A DNA stretch of 64,000 nucleotides from Sphingobacterium deserti (GCF_000757725.1 NZ_JJMU01000026.1:35000-98999); one strand, 5' to 3'. Shown: positions 35,795 to 46,563, counted from the stretch's first letter. The notes: a model not told the origin generated them from the sequence alone. A program made the numbers and translations.

Positions 35795-38700
35795 ATGAAT
35801 AAAGCTCTTCTACTGACAGTAGCTTTAGGATGTGCAGGCCATGGTTCGTATGCGAGTACTGCCGCCGCAATTTCGAAACCAACACTTGGTGTATTTCCTA
35901 AAACCAGCATTGTCAATCAAAATCAGATTTCCGGAACGGTAAGTGATGCTTCCGGTCCATTAGCCGGGGTCACTGTTGCAGTGGTTGGAACGACTATCAC
36001 TGGCCAGACCGATGCAGATGGGAGGTTTACTGTCAACGCAACGGCTGGGAGTACGCTGCGTTTTTCTGCTATCGGTTTTAAAACTAAGGATGTTTTAGCG
36101 TCACAGAATCAACTAACAGTTGTTCTGGAAAACGATGATACCTCATTGGACGAAGTCATCGTGACAGCATTAGGGATTAAACGTGAAAAAAGAGCCTTGG
36201 GATATGCAGCGCAGGATATCAAAGCCGACGAATTGATGAAAAATAAAAACCCCAATGTCATAAATTCCTTAAATGGTAAAATTGCGGGCGTTAATGTGAC
36301 CAATTCTGGTGGTGCGCCCGGTGCATCCGCAAACATCATTATCCGGGGCGGTACATCGTTAGAACGTGATAATCAACCGCTGTTTGTCATTGATGGTGTG
36401 CCGATGGACAATTCTACCGGGCAGGGCGATAACTCCGCTTTCGATGGTAGTACCAACGCATCCACCACCAATAGCAATCGCGCAATGGATATTAACCCGG
36501 AAGACATCGAATCCATCTCTGTTTTAAAAGGGCCTTCGGCCGCAGCCTTGTATGGTTTGCGTGCAGCTGCCGGCGCCGTTATTATCACAACGAAAAAAGG
36601 AAAAGATGGAGCCACGCAAGCGAGCATAAGTTCTCGCTTTGGCATGAATTGGGTCAATAAGCTGCCCGAACAGCAATCGATGTTTAAGCAAGGCTCGTAC
36701 TATAACGGCGCCTTAGTAACGCAGACATTTGAGTCCTGGGGAGATCCTTTTGGCGCGAACGAACAACGGTATGATAACATGCACGATTTCTATGAGCTGG
36801 CCAGTTCCTATGACAATTCCTTTAATATCTCCGGAGGGTCTCCAAATGGGAACTTTTACCTGTCAGGATCGAATATCTATCAAACAGGCGTCGTGCCAAC
36901 AACAGATTTTAACCGCTCAACGGTTCGCTTTAATGGCGAACAAAAGCTGGGAAGGGTGACCATGGGCGCCAATGTGTCTTACTCAATGAGTGATACGCGG
37001 AAAACCTTAACGGGCTCTGGGTTATGGGGCGCGGGCGGCAGTGGCTATATGGAGGGCGTATTGGTTTGGCCAGGGAATGATAATATGAAGGATTACCTAA
37101 ATCCGGACGGTTCAAACAAATTATTACTGCCTGAAATTGCACTGGAGGATAATATGGACAACCCGTATTGGCTCATCCATAAAAACCCGCAAAACGACAA
37201 AACCGATCGTATTATCGGAAATGTGTATACCCATATTGACGTGGCTGATTGGTTTGATATCACCTATAGATTGGGGATTGACAATTACACGACGCAGTTT
37301 AGCTCGTTAACTTCTGCGGGGTCGAGCGTTAAATTACAATGGCAGGAGGGGATGATGTCCAATACGGACAGAAAATACCAGTACCTGAATAGCAATCTAA
37401 TGCTAAACTTCAAGAAGCAGATCAATGATTGGGATTTGGGCTTATTGCTCGGAACGACAGCCGAAGATACCAAAGTAAAATCAACTTCTGTACGCGGGGA
37501 GAGATTCGAGATCAAAGGTTTTGAAAGTATAGAGAATTTTGCCCAAGCTAATAAGTATTATACCCAAATACATAACGACAATAGACTTGTAGGGGTATAT
37601 GGAGATTTGCGCGTTGGCTATAAAAATTTAGCATTTGTGAATTTTACGGGACGTAACGATTGGTCATCCACGTTACCCTTAGCGAATCGTTCCTTTTTCT
37701 ACCCATCCGTTTCGACCTCGTTGATTTTTACCGAACTCTTTGAGAAAAATTCCATCTTGTCTTATGGTAAACTCCGTGCCTCTTGGGCTTCCGTAGGTAA
37801 AGATACCCGCCCATACGTCACCAATACCTATTTATTCGGACCAGAACAGACTATCGGCGGTGGTTTTCGAAATCATTGGACCCGCGGTAACGACATCCTT
37901 TTGCCTGAAAAAACAAATGCTTTTGAGGTAGGAACCGACTTACGCTTTTTAAACGACCGCATAGGGCTAGAGTTTACCTATTATCAGACCAATTCGATCA
38001 ACCAGATTTTGCAGCCACGCGTCTCCAATGCGACCGGTTATATTTTAACATATTACAATATCGGCGAGTTGAACAATAAAGGCGTAGAGTTCACACTTAA
38101 TGCTACCCCGATAAAACGTGAAAATTTCACATGGAACACTATGCTCAATATCTCTCACAATACGGGACGTGTAGCCGAACTGATCGGGGGCTTGGATATT
38201 TTATATGTTACCGATGTACAAGTTGGGAACGGAAAGGCAGCTTCCTACAACAATGGTGATTTTATGGCCATCAGCGGTTCGGTATGGCAAACGGATGATG
38301 CCGGAAATTTATTGCTAGACTACAATACAGGCAGGCCTTTGGTAAAGACGACGACTACGGATTATGTAGGGAATAGAGAGCCTGATTTTATTGGCGGATG
38401 GAACAACTCCTTCACCTATAAAAATTGGGATCTATCTTTTCTATTTGACTTCAGAAAAGGGGGAGATATCTATAACGCCTCTGATTATCTGATGACGGTT
38501 TACGGCACGAGCCAAAGGACGGCTTCCCGGGGTGAGACAATAAGTTTTACTGGCAGTGCACTAAATCCTGCCACAAACGCTTATGAAATGATTACGCGTG
38601 ATGTAGTGGCTGATGAAGCCTTTTACAAAGATGTCTATAGCCGGCACACACCAAACTTTATTGAAAACGTAAACTGGTGGAGACTCCGTGCTGTTTCCTT

Positions 38701-38926
38701 AAGCTATTCGCTGCCTCGAGATTTGTTCGCTCGGACGAAATTTATTAAAGGCGCAACCTTCAATGCTACTGGAAATAATTTGTGGCTGTTAACGAATTAT
38801 TCGGGCGTCGATCCGGAGACAAGTGCGGCTGGAGCCGGTGTTGTTGGGTCAGGGTCATCTGGTATTGATTACGCTGGCGTGCCGGCAACAGCGGGCTTCA
38901 CGGTGGGTGTTAATTTAAGATTTTAA
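35795..38926 (+). CDS. SusC/RagA TonB-linked outer-membrane importer 1
   Basis: The 1043-residue TonB-dependent channel imports its ligand with the SusD partner encoded 5 bases downstream. Order of domains: signal peptide (to about residue 20), CarboxypepD_reg-like domain (ISGTVSDASGPLAGVTVAVV to about 110), plug with LDEVIVTALGIKREKRALGY and ITTKKG, then a 22-strand barrel ending in Phe (TVGVNLRF). It lacks an STN domain, so regulation through an anti-sigma factor is unlikely; none is nearby. Ligand unknown; gene context (amidase, GHL10, NagA, MurQ) suggests muropeptides or amino-sugar oligomers. Confidence 0.95.
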   Translation: MNKALLLTVALGCAGHGSYASTAAAISKPTLGVFPKTSIVNQNQISGTVSDASGPLAGVTVAVVGTTITGQTDADGRFTVNATAGSTLRFSAIGFKTKDVLASQNQLTVVLENDDTSLDEVIVTALGIKREKRALGYAAQDIKADELMKNKNPNVINSLNGKIAGVNVTNSGGAPGASANIIIRGGTSLERDNQPLFVIDGVPMDNSTGQGDNSAFDGSTNASTTNSNRAMDINPEDIESISVLKGPSAAALYGLRAAAGAVIITTKKGKDGATQASISSRFGMNWVNKLPEQQSMFKQGSYYNGALVTQTFESWGDPFGANEQRYDNMHDFYELASSYDNSFNISGGSPNGNFYLSGSNIYQTGVVPTTDFNRSTVRFNGEQKLGRVTMGANVSYSMSDTRKTLTGSGLWGAGGSGYMEGVLVWPGNDNMKDYLNPDGSNKLLLPEIALEDNMDNPYWLIHKNPQNDKTDRIIGNVYTHIDVADWFDITYRLGIDNYTTQFSSLTSAGSSVKLQWQEGMMSNTDRKYQYLNSNLMLNFKKQINDWDLGLLLGTTAEDTKVKSTSVRGERFEIKGFESIENFAQANKYYTQIHNDNRLVGVYGDLRVGYKNLAFVNFTGRNDWSSTLPLANRSFFYPSVSTSLIFTELFEKNSILSYGKLRASWASVGKDTRPYVTNTYLFGPEQTIGGGFRNHWTRGNDILLPEKTNAFEVGTDLRFLNDRIGLEFTYYQTNSINQILQPRVSNATGYILTYYNIGELNNKGVEFTLNATPIKRENFTWNTMLNISHNTGRVAELIGGLDILYVTDVQVGNGKAASYNNGDFMAISGSVWQTDDAGNLLLDYNTGRPLVKTTTTDYVGNREPDFIGGWNNSFTYKNWDLSFLFDFRKGGDIYNASDYLMTVYGTSQRTASRGETISFTGSALNPATNAYEMITRDVVADEAFYKDVYSRHTPNFIENVNWWRLRAVSLSYSLPRDLFARTKFIKGATFNATGNNLWLLTNYSGVDPETSAAGAGVVGSGSSGIDYAGVPATAGFTVGVNLRF

Positions 38927-38931
38927 AAACC

Positions 38932-40572
38932 ATGAGAAAGATACTTTATATCGTAGCTGCTTCTGCAACACTTATGTTGGGAGCATGTAATAAATGGCTG
39001 GATATCAACGATAATCCTAATAGCGCCAATTCTTCTGTCCCGTTGCCAGAACAACGCCTACCGCCCATATTAGCACAATTTGCCGATGGTTATGAAAGTG
39101 CAGGCACGCGTGCCGTTCATGTAACGCATCAGCTGGCCAATGTATACAGTGCCACCGCGCGCAATTACCTATTGACGCGCTGGTATTCCGATGCTGCGGC
39201 AGCAAACTGGCCTTGGCAGGCCTGGTATGTAAATACTGCCGTTAATATACAACCCATGATCGATAAAGCGGAAGAATTAGGTGCCTACCACTACATTGGC
39301 GTAGGCAAGATTATGAAGGCTTGGGGCTTCGGTTACCTAGCGGACTTCTATGGCCTTTTGCCCTATCAGGAATTTGATAACCCCGATATTATTACCCCTG
39401 CCTTTGATGACGCCGAATATATTTACGGGCAGATTATACCCTTATTAGATGAGGCAATTGTTGATCTGCAAAAGAACCAAGAGCCGGCAGCTCCTGCTCT
39501 TGCTCTGGGCGATACCTACAATGCTGGAAAGGTCGAAAACTGGATCAAGCTTGCTTACGGACTGAAAGCACGTTTTCTATCCCATCTAAATAAGAAATCC
39601 ATTTACAACGAAGACGCCATTTTGGCTGCACTGGCCAACGCTCCGCAAACTGTGGAAGAGTCTACTATATTTCAATATGTGGACCAAACTGAAACAACGG
39701 CGTCCACCGTGCAATCTGCATTGCAATATGTGAATACCTCTGCATCAACGCGCGTGTCCAAATTGTACATCGATTACATTTTAAATCGCTATACCGGTGC
39801 TCCTACAGGTTCTCAAAATATGCAAGATCCACGATTTACATTGCTTGTGCCCCATTCGCAAGAGCCCGACGGCAGCATGCGTCCGTCTATTGGGGTAGAT
39901 TTTTCGTCAGACGTGGTGCTTAATGGGCCGCGGGCATATAGTTACTCCGCGGCGACCAATTCATTTATCAATGGAGATACGGCGTATGTGCAACTTCGTG
40001 AGGCCGTAGCAAACAACGGAAGGATCCTTTCTACAGGCACATGGTATAACCACAAAGATTCCAAAGGCCTTTTGCTTACTGCTGCTGAGATGAAATTTAT
40101 AGAGGCGGAGATCCGGTTGCGTAAAGGAGAATCAGGTCTAGCCTTAGCTGCATATAAAGGTGGAATTCGTGTGCACATGCAGATCATGGAAATTGCCCCA
40201 GCTGCCATCGAAAACTTTCTAAATAGTACATCCGTCGTACAAATAGCCAGTGCGCTTACACTGAGTCATGTTATGATTCAGAAATATATCGCTTTGTCCT
40301 ATTCGCCGGAACAATGGGTAGATATGCGGCGATTAGACTATTGTTTGGATGCATCGGGGAATTACAATGAGGCAACGGGCGTTTACAAAGGTTATCAAAG
40401 ACCACGACATGTCTATGCGGACTCGTATCCATCTGCAACAAGTTGGCCGCGCCGTTTTGCGATGGCCAGCTACGAAGTCAACTTTAATAGCGGACAGCTA
40501 CGCCTAGCGGCACCAACGTATGATTTGCCGACCTACATAAGCGAACCTATTTGGTGGGATATCGCCAATTAA
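38932..40572 (+). CDS. SusD/RagB-like nutrient-binding lipoprotein 1 (SusD-like_2 type)
   Basis: This surface lid for SusC 1 has 546 residues with lipobox LGAC (Cys19). It opens CNKWLDINDNPN, characteristic of the SusD-like_2 subgroup, and has TPR-like helices through the N-terminal half (LGAYHYIGVGKIMKAWGFGY). The ending ASYEVNFNSGQ then EPIWWD is also typical of this subgroup. Such proteins capture ligand at the cell surface and close over the SusC barrel. It ends at a strong terminator, so the first pair is its own transcription unit. Confidence 0.93.
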   Translation: MRKILYIVAASATLMLGACNKWLDINDNPNSANSSVPLPEQRLPPILAQFADGYESAGTRAVHVTHQLANVYSATARNYLLTRWYSDAAAANWPWQAWYVNTAVNIQPMIDKAEELGAYHYIGVGKIMKAWGFGYLADFYGLLPYQEFDNPDIITPAFDDAEYIYGQIIPLLDEAIVDLQKNQEPAAPALALGDTYNAGKVENWIKLAYGLKARFLSHLNKKSIYNEDAILAALANAPQTVEESTIFQYVDQTETTASTVQSALQYVNTSASTRVSKLYIDYILNRYTGAPTGSQNMQDPRFTLLVPHSQEPDGSMRPSIGVDFSSDVVLNGPRAYSYSAATNSFINGDTAYVQLREAVANNGRILSTGTWYNHKDSKGLLLTAAEMKFIEAEIRLRKGESGLALAAYKGGIRVHMQIMEIAPAAIENFLNSTSVVQIASALTLSHVMIQKYIALSYSPEQWVDMRRLDYCLDASGNYNEATGVYKGYQRPRHVYADSYPSATSWPRRFAMASYEVNFNSGQLRLAAPTYDLPTYISEPIWWDIAN

Positions 40573-40583
40573 ATAGCCATTCA

Positions 40584-40617
40584 AAATCCCGAAAGCTAAC
40601 TTTCGGGATTTCTTTTG
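40584..40617 (+). terminator. Intrinsic terminator after SusCD pair 1
   Basis: A 12-bp perfect stem (40584-40595 with 40600-40611) and 4-nt loop are followed by TCTTTTG, 12 bases after the SusD stop. Confidence 0.88.
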
Positions 40618-40792
40618 TTCGATAGTTGCTGTCAATTTAAAAACAACAGAAATTTACGGGTTCCTATTCCATCGGAATCCGCTAACATATACTATGTTTA
40701 TATTCTTCTTAATGCTGTTTAATCAACCTATATGTGACGAGGGGCAGAAAGCGTAGCAATACTAAATATGGAAAGATAATGCGCTGTATGGG

Positions 40793-41065
40793 TTATTGTA
40801 TGCATCTAATTCGTATTTGTGCGGTTTGATGAACACTTGTGTCGAGGTCGACGGTGATCTCTCCCTCATCATTTTCCAACTCCAATAGCTCATTCTCGCA
40901 TAGGTTTTATCGGAGAGCAGCGCGAGCTGCCAATATGGGCTGTGTTTTTTTCGTTGGGTCAAATAGTCCAAATTCCGTCCTCAATTTTGCATATTCAAGA
41001 ATAAACCTTCTTAAACAAAGATTTTCATAACAAAAAAACGGTTTAGCTACAATAATTTTGCGTGT
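40793..41065 (-). pseudogene. Possible decayed gene remnant between the SusCD pairs
   Basis: On the minus strand one frame is open from 41065 to 40793 except for a single TAA at 40907-40909. Downstream of that stop it reads like a natural protein C-terminus (ENELLELENDEGEITVDLDT), with a terminal TAA at 40793-40795. Upstream it reads FILEYAKLRTEFGLFDPTKK. A second, overlapping frame (40762-40971) is also open. I recognise no family. It could be a gene broken by a nonsense mutation, or chance; the surrounding 600 bases hold no other gene. Confidence 0.3.
41053..41060 (+). promoter_or_regulatory. -7 promoter box for SusCD pair 2
   Basis: TAATTTTG is an exact TAnnTTTG box 169 bases before the SusC 2 ATG. 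A leader of ~160 nt would be left, and long leaders are seen at some susC-type genes. The match could be chance in AT-rich DNA. Confidence 0.35.
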
Positions 41066-41228
41066 TTATTTCGGTTGATATAAAATATCGTTAAAAAAAT
41101 GCATAATTATTTTTTATTCCGTCTTTCTTAACTACCTTAGTGCAGGTTTTAGCGTGTAATGTCTTCTTGTAATGTATAAAGACGCAAGTGTTTAGCCTAC
41201 TACTTTCTAATTAATGAACTATTGACCG

Positions 41229-44200
41229 ATGAGAAAATCAATCTTATTTTGTGCGGCTATGGGTTTAGTTGTTTCCACGGATGTTTTGGCTGATGTGGAG
41301 TACAATGTTAGCAATCCAAAGGCTACGACGAGCTTTCTGCGTGCTCGAACGGTTCAGCAAACCGTGACCGGCAAGGTAACCGGAATCGATGGTGCGATCG
41401 AGGGTGCAACAATTGCCGTGGTCGGCTCAACCACCTCAGCAACGACAGATGCTAATGGAAATTACGCTATTGTCGCTCCATCTGGTGCGGTGTTGCGTTT
41501 TACCTATGTCGGCTATCAGCCTCAGGATATTGCTGTTTCGAGCAATACCATCAATGTGACGCTAAAAGCAGACAACAACTCGCTTGATGAAGTTGTCGTT
41601 GTAGGTTATGGTACCCAGCGTAAAGGAAATTTAACAGGAGCTGTCTCTTCAATCAACGTCAAGGAAAATCTAGAAGGTCGTCCTATTGCTGACGTTGGGC
41701 GCGCCATTCAAGGGACTACGCCAGGCTTATCCGTTACGATTCCAAGTGGAGAAGTTGGGTCAGACCCGGTCATGAAAATTCGTGGTGCCATCGCATCTGT
41801 CCAAGGTAATGGAAACCCACTAATCCTTTTAGACAACGTGGAAATTCCGAGTATTCAGTATGTAAACCCCGACGATGTCGAGTCAATTACCGTACTTAAA
41901 GACGCGGCATCTTCTTCTATTTATGGTGCGAAAGCAGCGTTTGGTGTTATCCTCATCACCACGAAAACCGGGGGTACTTCGGAAAAAATCAATGTGAATT
42001 ATTCGAATAACCTATCCTTCCAGAATCCATCCAAAAAATTTGAAATGGGCCGCGTCAATGCATTAAAGTATACGGTAGACGCGATGGAACGCGTGGGCTT
42101 AGACGAAATTGGCGCTTTCTATCGTGTAACGCGAGAGAGTTATGAAAGATCCGTGGAGTGGGAGAATACGTATGGCGGTACCATCGGATCAAATGACCCT
42201 ACTGTTTACGGACGGGACTGGTACGTCAATCCGGCTTTTCCTACCCGTAAATATGGTGTGCGAACCTATGACCCTTACGACTATATGATTCGGGAATGGG
42301 CGCCTTCCCAAAACCACAATATTTCCTTAAATGGCAATATGGGTAAAACAAGGTTTACGACATCATTTGGCTTGGTTGACCAAAGTGGGATGTTAAAACC
42401 CGGTAATTCGGATAATTTCCGTCGGTACAATGGTGCGGTTCGCGTAACGAGCGACCTTAGTAAAGTCATTACCTTGCGGGGTGGAGCAATGTTCTCCCAA
42501 CGCAACAAAACATATCCATACAGCACAAACTCCACCACCGCAGATCCTTGGCTCTATATGTATCGATGGAGCTCTCTATACCCCATGGGATACAATGAGG
42601 ATGGAAATCCGATAAGAAGCCCATGGAGTGAAAATGAGTTTGCAAATGACGCGATTATGCGTCGGAACTACATCAATTTGAATGCCGGAGCGACCATTAA
42701 CATCAAATCGAACTGGAAGGTGGACGTGGATTACAACTTCACAAACGAGGATTATAACTGGCGACGTAACGGTACCCGTTTTACGGCAGCCAATTCTTGG
42801 GTCGCTGCAAAGCAACGCTTTGACGCAGAAGGAAACCCAGTGTATGTAAATACAAACGGCGATGTGGTAGGTTCTAACGAGCCTGGCGCTATCTTAGCCT
42901 ATGATTTATCAAACGATCCATATACAGCGAATGGTGCAAACCCAGATCATATCTATATGCGTTCTGCCAATGAAAATAAGAGTACCTTAAATGCCTTTAC
43001 AACCTATAATTTAAATCTAGACGAGGCACATGATTTCAAGTTTATTTTAGGGACCAATATCATTGCCGACCATAGTGACTATCACTGGTCACAAAAGACC
43101 AATTTGTTGGATATCACTAACCCACAATTTGATTTAGCCACGGGTACGCAAACGTCCAGTGGTGGCGAATTCTGGGGTGCCCAATTGGGATACTTTGGTA
43201 GGGTGAACTATGCATACAAAAACAAATATTTGTTTGAGGGGAACCTCCGCTATGATGGCTCGTCAGTCTTCGGTAAGGATCTCCGCTGGCGCTGGTTCCC
43301 ATCGGTATCAGCAGGTTGGGTGGCTTCAGAAGAAAGCTTTATGGAATGGACCAAGCCGGTATTGAGCCATTTGAAGTTTAGGGGATCTTGGGGGTATATC
43401 GGAAACCAAGCTGTTGATAATGGACTTTATCGCAGCTATATGGGGGTAACGGAACAAACCTGGATTGCCAATGGAGTTAAATTGTTCGGTGTAGGAAGTC
43501 CGGCTCTAAGTGTGCCTGATGTAACCTGGGAAGATCTGGAAACATTAGACGTTGGTATAGATGCTCGTTTTTTCAATAATAAGCTTGGTGTGGTATTCGA
43601 TTGGTACCAGCGAAATACCAACAACTTATTTAGCCCATTAGAAGGTACAACGTATACGCTCGGTGGAACAGCGCCTTTAGGTAATTATGGTACATTGAAA
43701 ACCAAAGGCTTTGAGATCGCCGTTGATTTTAACCATCGGTTTGCCAATGGTTTAGGAATTAATTTGCGGGCCAATCTCGACGATGCTAAATCAAGGTTTT
43801 ATAACTACACCTCTTCCAGGCTGACGGGTTCAAACTATGACGGGAAGACATTTGGCGAAATATGGGGCTATGAAACCGATCGTCTTTACCAGTATAGTGA
43901 TTTTGTGCTGGACGGAAATGGTGCACCGCAGTTGGTCAACTTAACGCCAGAGATGACCAAGTATAATACCAATGGTGGTGGAAAGGCCTATCTACTACAA
44001 GGGGAAGATGCGGTGTACCAACCGCGCTTTCAAAACTCTTCCAATTTCTTTTTTGGTCCAGGTGATGTGAAATTTAAAGATCTCAACGGCGATGGTGAAA
44101 TAGATAACGGTAATGGTACCATTGACAACCCAGGGGATATGCGAATAATTGGTAATTCTACACCACGCTACTCCTACGGTTTCCGTGTGGGCGCAGATTA

Positions 44201-44696
44201 CAAGGGTTTTGACTTCTCTGTATTCTTCCAAGGTGTGGGACAGCGGGAAGTTTGGGGTGCAGGCTTTTTGGCTATTCCCGGATTTAACGTAGCTGATGGC
44301 GCCATGCCTGCAGCCTTTGTCGATGACTATTGGACGGTAGAAAATCAAGATGCATTTTACCCAGCAGCTTTCAACAATGCCGGTACGGCAAACGTAAATA
44401 ATATGCAGGTTCAATCGCGTTACTTGTTAGATATGTCTTACCTGCGTATGAAAAATATTACGCTGGGTTACTCCTTGCCTCAATCTATCCTGAATCCAAT
44501 CAAGATAAACAGCCTACGTGTATATGTGGCGTTGGAAAACTTTGTGACCTGGGATAAATTGAATGGCTTGCCTATAGATCCCGAAGCCGTTGCTGGGTTC
44601 TCAATCTTTGATGAGACGAATTATAACGGTGGACGTATTGGTGTAGGTACGCCGACCTTCAAAAGTGCTTCTTTTGGCCTACAGTTAAATTTTTAA
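41229..44696 (+). CDS. SusC/RagA TonB-linked outer-membrane importer 2
   Basis: The 1155-residue importer is paired with the SusD gene 10 bases downstream. It has a signal peptide (about residues 1-21), a carboxypeptidase-like regulatory domain (TVTGKVTGIDGAIEGATIAV to about 120), a plug with SLDEVVVVGYGTQRKGNLTG and ILLDNVEIPSIQYVNPDDVE, and a long barrel ending SFGLQLNF. It has no STN domain. A calcium-site-like insertion, DLNGDGEIDNGNG, lies near residue 955 in an extracellular loop, common in SusC proteins. It is only distantly similar to SusC 1, so the two pairs probably take different ligands. Confidence 0.95.
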   Translation: MRKSILFCAAMGLVVSTDVLADVEYNVSNPKATTSFLRARTVQQTVTGKVTGIDGAIEGATIAVVGSTTSATTDANGNYAIVAPSGAVLRFTYVGYQPQDIAVSSNTINVTLKADNNSLDEVVVVGYGTQRKGNLTGAVSSINVKENLEGRPIADVGRAIQGTTPGLSVTIPSGEVGSDPVMKIRGAIASVQGNGNPLILLDNVEIPSIQYVNPDDVESITVLKDAASSSIYGAKAAFGVILITTKTGGTSEKINVNYSNNLSFQNPSKKFEMGRVNALKYTVDAMERVGLDEIGAFYRVTRESYERSVEWENTYGGTIGSNDPTVYGRDWYVNPAFPTRKYGVRTYDPYDYMIREWAPSQNHNISLNGNMGKTRFTTSFGLVDQSGMLKPGNSDNFRRYNGAVRVTSDLSKVITLRGGAMFSQRNKTYPYSTNSTTADPWLYMYRWSSLYPMGYNEDGNPIRSPWSENEFANDAIMRRNYINLNAGATINIKSNWKVDVDYNFTNEDYNWRRNGTRFTAANSWVAAKQRFDAEGNPVYVNTNGDVVGSNEPGAILAYDLSNDPYTANGANPDHIYMRSANENKSTLNAFTTYNLNLDEAHDFKFILGTNIIADHSDYHWSQKTNLLDITNPQFDLATGTQTSSGGEFWGAQLGYFGRVNYAYKNKYLFEGNLRYDGSSVFGKDLRWRWFPSVSAGWVASEESFMEWTKPVLSHLKFRGSWGYIGNQAVDNGLYRSYMGVTEQTWIANGVKLFGVGSPALSVPDVTWEDLETLDVGIDARFFNNKLGVVFDWYQRNTNNLFSPLEGTTYTLGGTAPLGNYGTLKTKGFEIAVDFNHRFANGLGINLRANLDDAKSRFYNYTSSRLTGSNYDGKTFGEIWGYETDRLYQYSDFVLDGNGAPQLVNLTPEMTKYNTNGGGKAYLLQGEDAVYQPRFQNSSNFFFGPGDVKFKDLNGDGEIDNGNGTIDNPGDMRIIGNSTPRYSYGFRVGADYKGFDFSVFFQGVGQREVWGAGFLAIPGFNVADGAMPAAFVDDYWTVENQDAFYPAAFNNAGTANVNNMQVQSRYLLDMSYLRMKNITLGYSLPQSILNPIKINSLRVYVALENFVTWDKLNGLPIDPEAVAGFSIFDETNYNGGRIGVGTPTFKSASFGLQLNF

Positions 44697-44706
44697 TAAG
44701 AAAAGG

Positions 44707-46563
44707 ATGAAAAATATAGCATATATGTTTCTGGGTACAGCGCTCTTATTTACAGGCTGCAGTGATCTGCTGGATCGACCAGAACTCAATAGAATTGAAG
44801 ATTCAGAATCTTCGTACTGGAGAAATGAAAATGATTTGCGCCTTTTTGCTAATGATTTTTATTCAAATTATTTCGTTGGCTACAATACGGGGTTTGGTAC
44901 AGCTTATGCGCCGCTTGTTGGATTTAATTTCTCCGATGACCTCACTTCGCAAGGCGCGCAAGTCAACTTACTTGGCTCCGTGCCTACAGGGGTGGGCGGG
45001 AGTACTGCAGTAGCAACCAGCACATTGCGTTTAGAACATCCAGGTCCTAACTGGAACTTCTATTGGGTTCGTAAATCCAATATAATGATTGATCGCTTGG
45101 AAAATGTCGCGAAGCCTCAGCTGTCTGAAAGCGAGTTTAATCATTGGATGGCGGTAGGACGCTTCTTTCGAGGTTTTGAATACAGTAGGTTAGTAAGCAA
45201 TTTCGGTGATGTGCCTTATTTTGATAAAGAGGTTGTGGCTACCGATTTTGATCAGATGTATAGGGCACGTGATAATCGCGGCGAAGTGATGGATCGGGTG
45301 TATGCCGACTTTCAGTTTGTTTTGGCTAACATGCGTGAAAATGATGGCGTAGGTTTCGTGAATCGTTATGCAGCCGCGGCCTTGATTTCTAACATGATGC
45401 TCTTTGAAGGATCGTGGCAGCATTATCATGGGTTGGATCAGGATCGCGCGAAGAAGTACCTCGAGATGGCGCGTGATGCAGCGCAGTATGTGATGGATAG
45501 TGGGCGATGGTCATTTACATCCGACTTTAAAAGCCTATTTGCCTCGGACAACCTTGCGGGTAATCCGGAAGTTATCTTCTATCGCACGTATGACGATGCA
45601 CTCGCTGTTCGGCATTCTGTTGCATCTTACAGTAACGGAACGGAAGGACAGGGGCGTTCAGCCAATTTAAATCTTCTGAAGGCCTTTATATGTAACGATG
45701 GGAATGTGTGGCAAAACTCTTCCGTGGCAGATGCCAGCAACTTCCGCTTGCAAAGTTTAGCAAAAACAAGAGATCCACGCTTTGAAGCCACCTTTATGGA
45801 TACCATTAATACGCCAGCTACGGGGACATTTGTCTATGCCCATAAATTTGCAGGGCGCGATGCATTAGATTTTATTGGAAGAACTTATCCCGCAAAATGG
45901 GCCAGCAATACCAATATCAACGATGCGCCGGTTGCGCGTTTAGCAGAAGTTGCGTTAAACTGGATCGAAGCGAAGCAAATCCTTGCGGAGGCATTCGGTG
46001 CGGCTGCGGTCTCACAAACAGATTTGGATAGGTCTATCAACGCCATCCGCAATAGACCGTTAGATGCTGTAGCTACAGCGAAAGGCGTGAAGAAGACGGC
46101 ACCGCTACTGCTATCTGCCATTCCGAACGACCCGGACAAGGACGCCAATGTTTCTTCTTTAATGTGGGAAATCCGCAGGGAGCGGAGAATGGAGTTTGTT
46201 TTCGAATATGCACGCATTCAGGATATCCGCCGCTGGAAAAAGCTGAATTACTTAAACTACGATAAAAATGAGTACCGTCTTGGATCGTGGGTAAACGGAC
46301 CTGTTGATTTTCGGGATAGAAACAACCCTGGGAAGATTGTCTCGACATTCCGGAACGTACTGCAAGTCATGAAGCCGAATGGATCGATTGTAACATACAA
46401 CGGCTCGAATGATGCTGAAATGGTTGGTTACTACGTGGTGCGTAATTTCTCAAATCGATTGGTGGTGCAGGAACGAAATTATTTAGCTCCGGTAAGTATT
46501 GCGCTTATTCAAGAATACCAAGATCGCGGCTATACATTAACGCAAACCCCAGGTTGGGAATAA
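44707..46563 (+). CDS. SusD/RagB-like nutrient-binding lipoprotein 2
   Basis: The 618-residue lipoprotein (lipobox FTGC, Cys18) is the partner of SusC 2. It is a canonical RagB/SusD protein: CSDLLDRPELNRIEDSESSY near the start, RGFEYSRLVSNFGDVPYFDK in the TPR region, and IRRERRMEFVFEYARIQDIR then RWKKL in the C-terminal half. The size is at the high end for SusD. A long hairpin directly after the gene separates it from the phosphoesterase gene and may limit read-through. Confidence 0.94.
   Translation: MKNIAYMFLGTALLFTGCSDLLDRPELNRIEDSESSYWRNENDLRLFANDFYSNYFVGYNTGFGTAYAPLVGFNFSDDLTSQGAQVNLLGSVPTGVGGSTAVATSTLRLEHPGPNWNFYWVRKSNIMIDRLENVAKPQLSESEFNHWMAVGRFFRGFEYSRLVSNFGDVPYFDKEVVATDFDQMYRARDNRGEVMDRVYADFQFVLANMRENDGVGFVNRYAAAALISNMMLFEGSWQHYHGLDQDRAKKYLEMARDAAQYVMDSGRWSFTSDFKSLFASDNLAGNPEVIFYRTYDDALAVRHSVASYSNGTEGQGRSANLNLLKAFICNDGNVWQNSSVADASNFRLQSLAKTRDPRFEATFMDTINTPATGTFVYAHKFAGRDALDFIGRTYPAKWASNTNINDAPVARLAEVALNWIEAKQILAEAFGAAAVSQTDLDRSINAIRNRPLDAVATAKGVKKTAPLLLSAIPNDPDKDANVSSLMWEIRRERRMEFVFEYARIQDIRRWKKLNYLNYDKNEYRLGSWVNGPVDFRDRNNPGKIVSTFRNVLQVMKPNGSIVTYNGSNDAEMVGYYVVRNFSNRLVVQERNYLAPVSIALIQEYQDRGYTLTQTPGWE

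Noticed and set aside
40762..40971. 69-codon minus-strand frame between the SusCD pairs
   Set aside because: Not called as an intact gene: no family likeness, and an overlapping frame looks more protein-like, so the region is listed only as a possible remnant.
35795..46563. Classical sigma/anti-sigma-regulated polysaccharide utilisation locus
   Set aside because: Neither SusC has an STN domain and no ECF sigma factor, anti-sigma factor or hybrid two-component sensor lies nearby.
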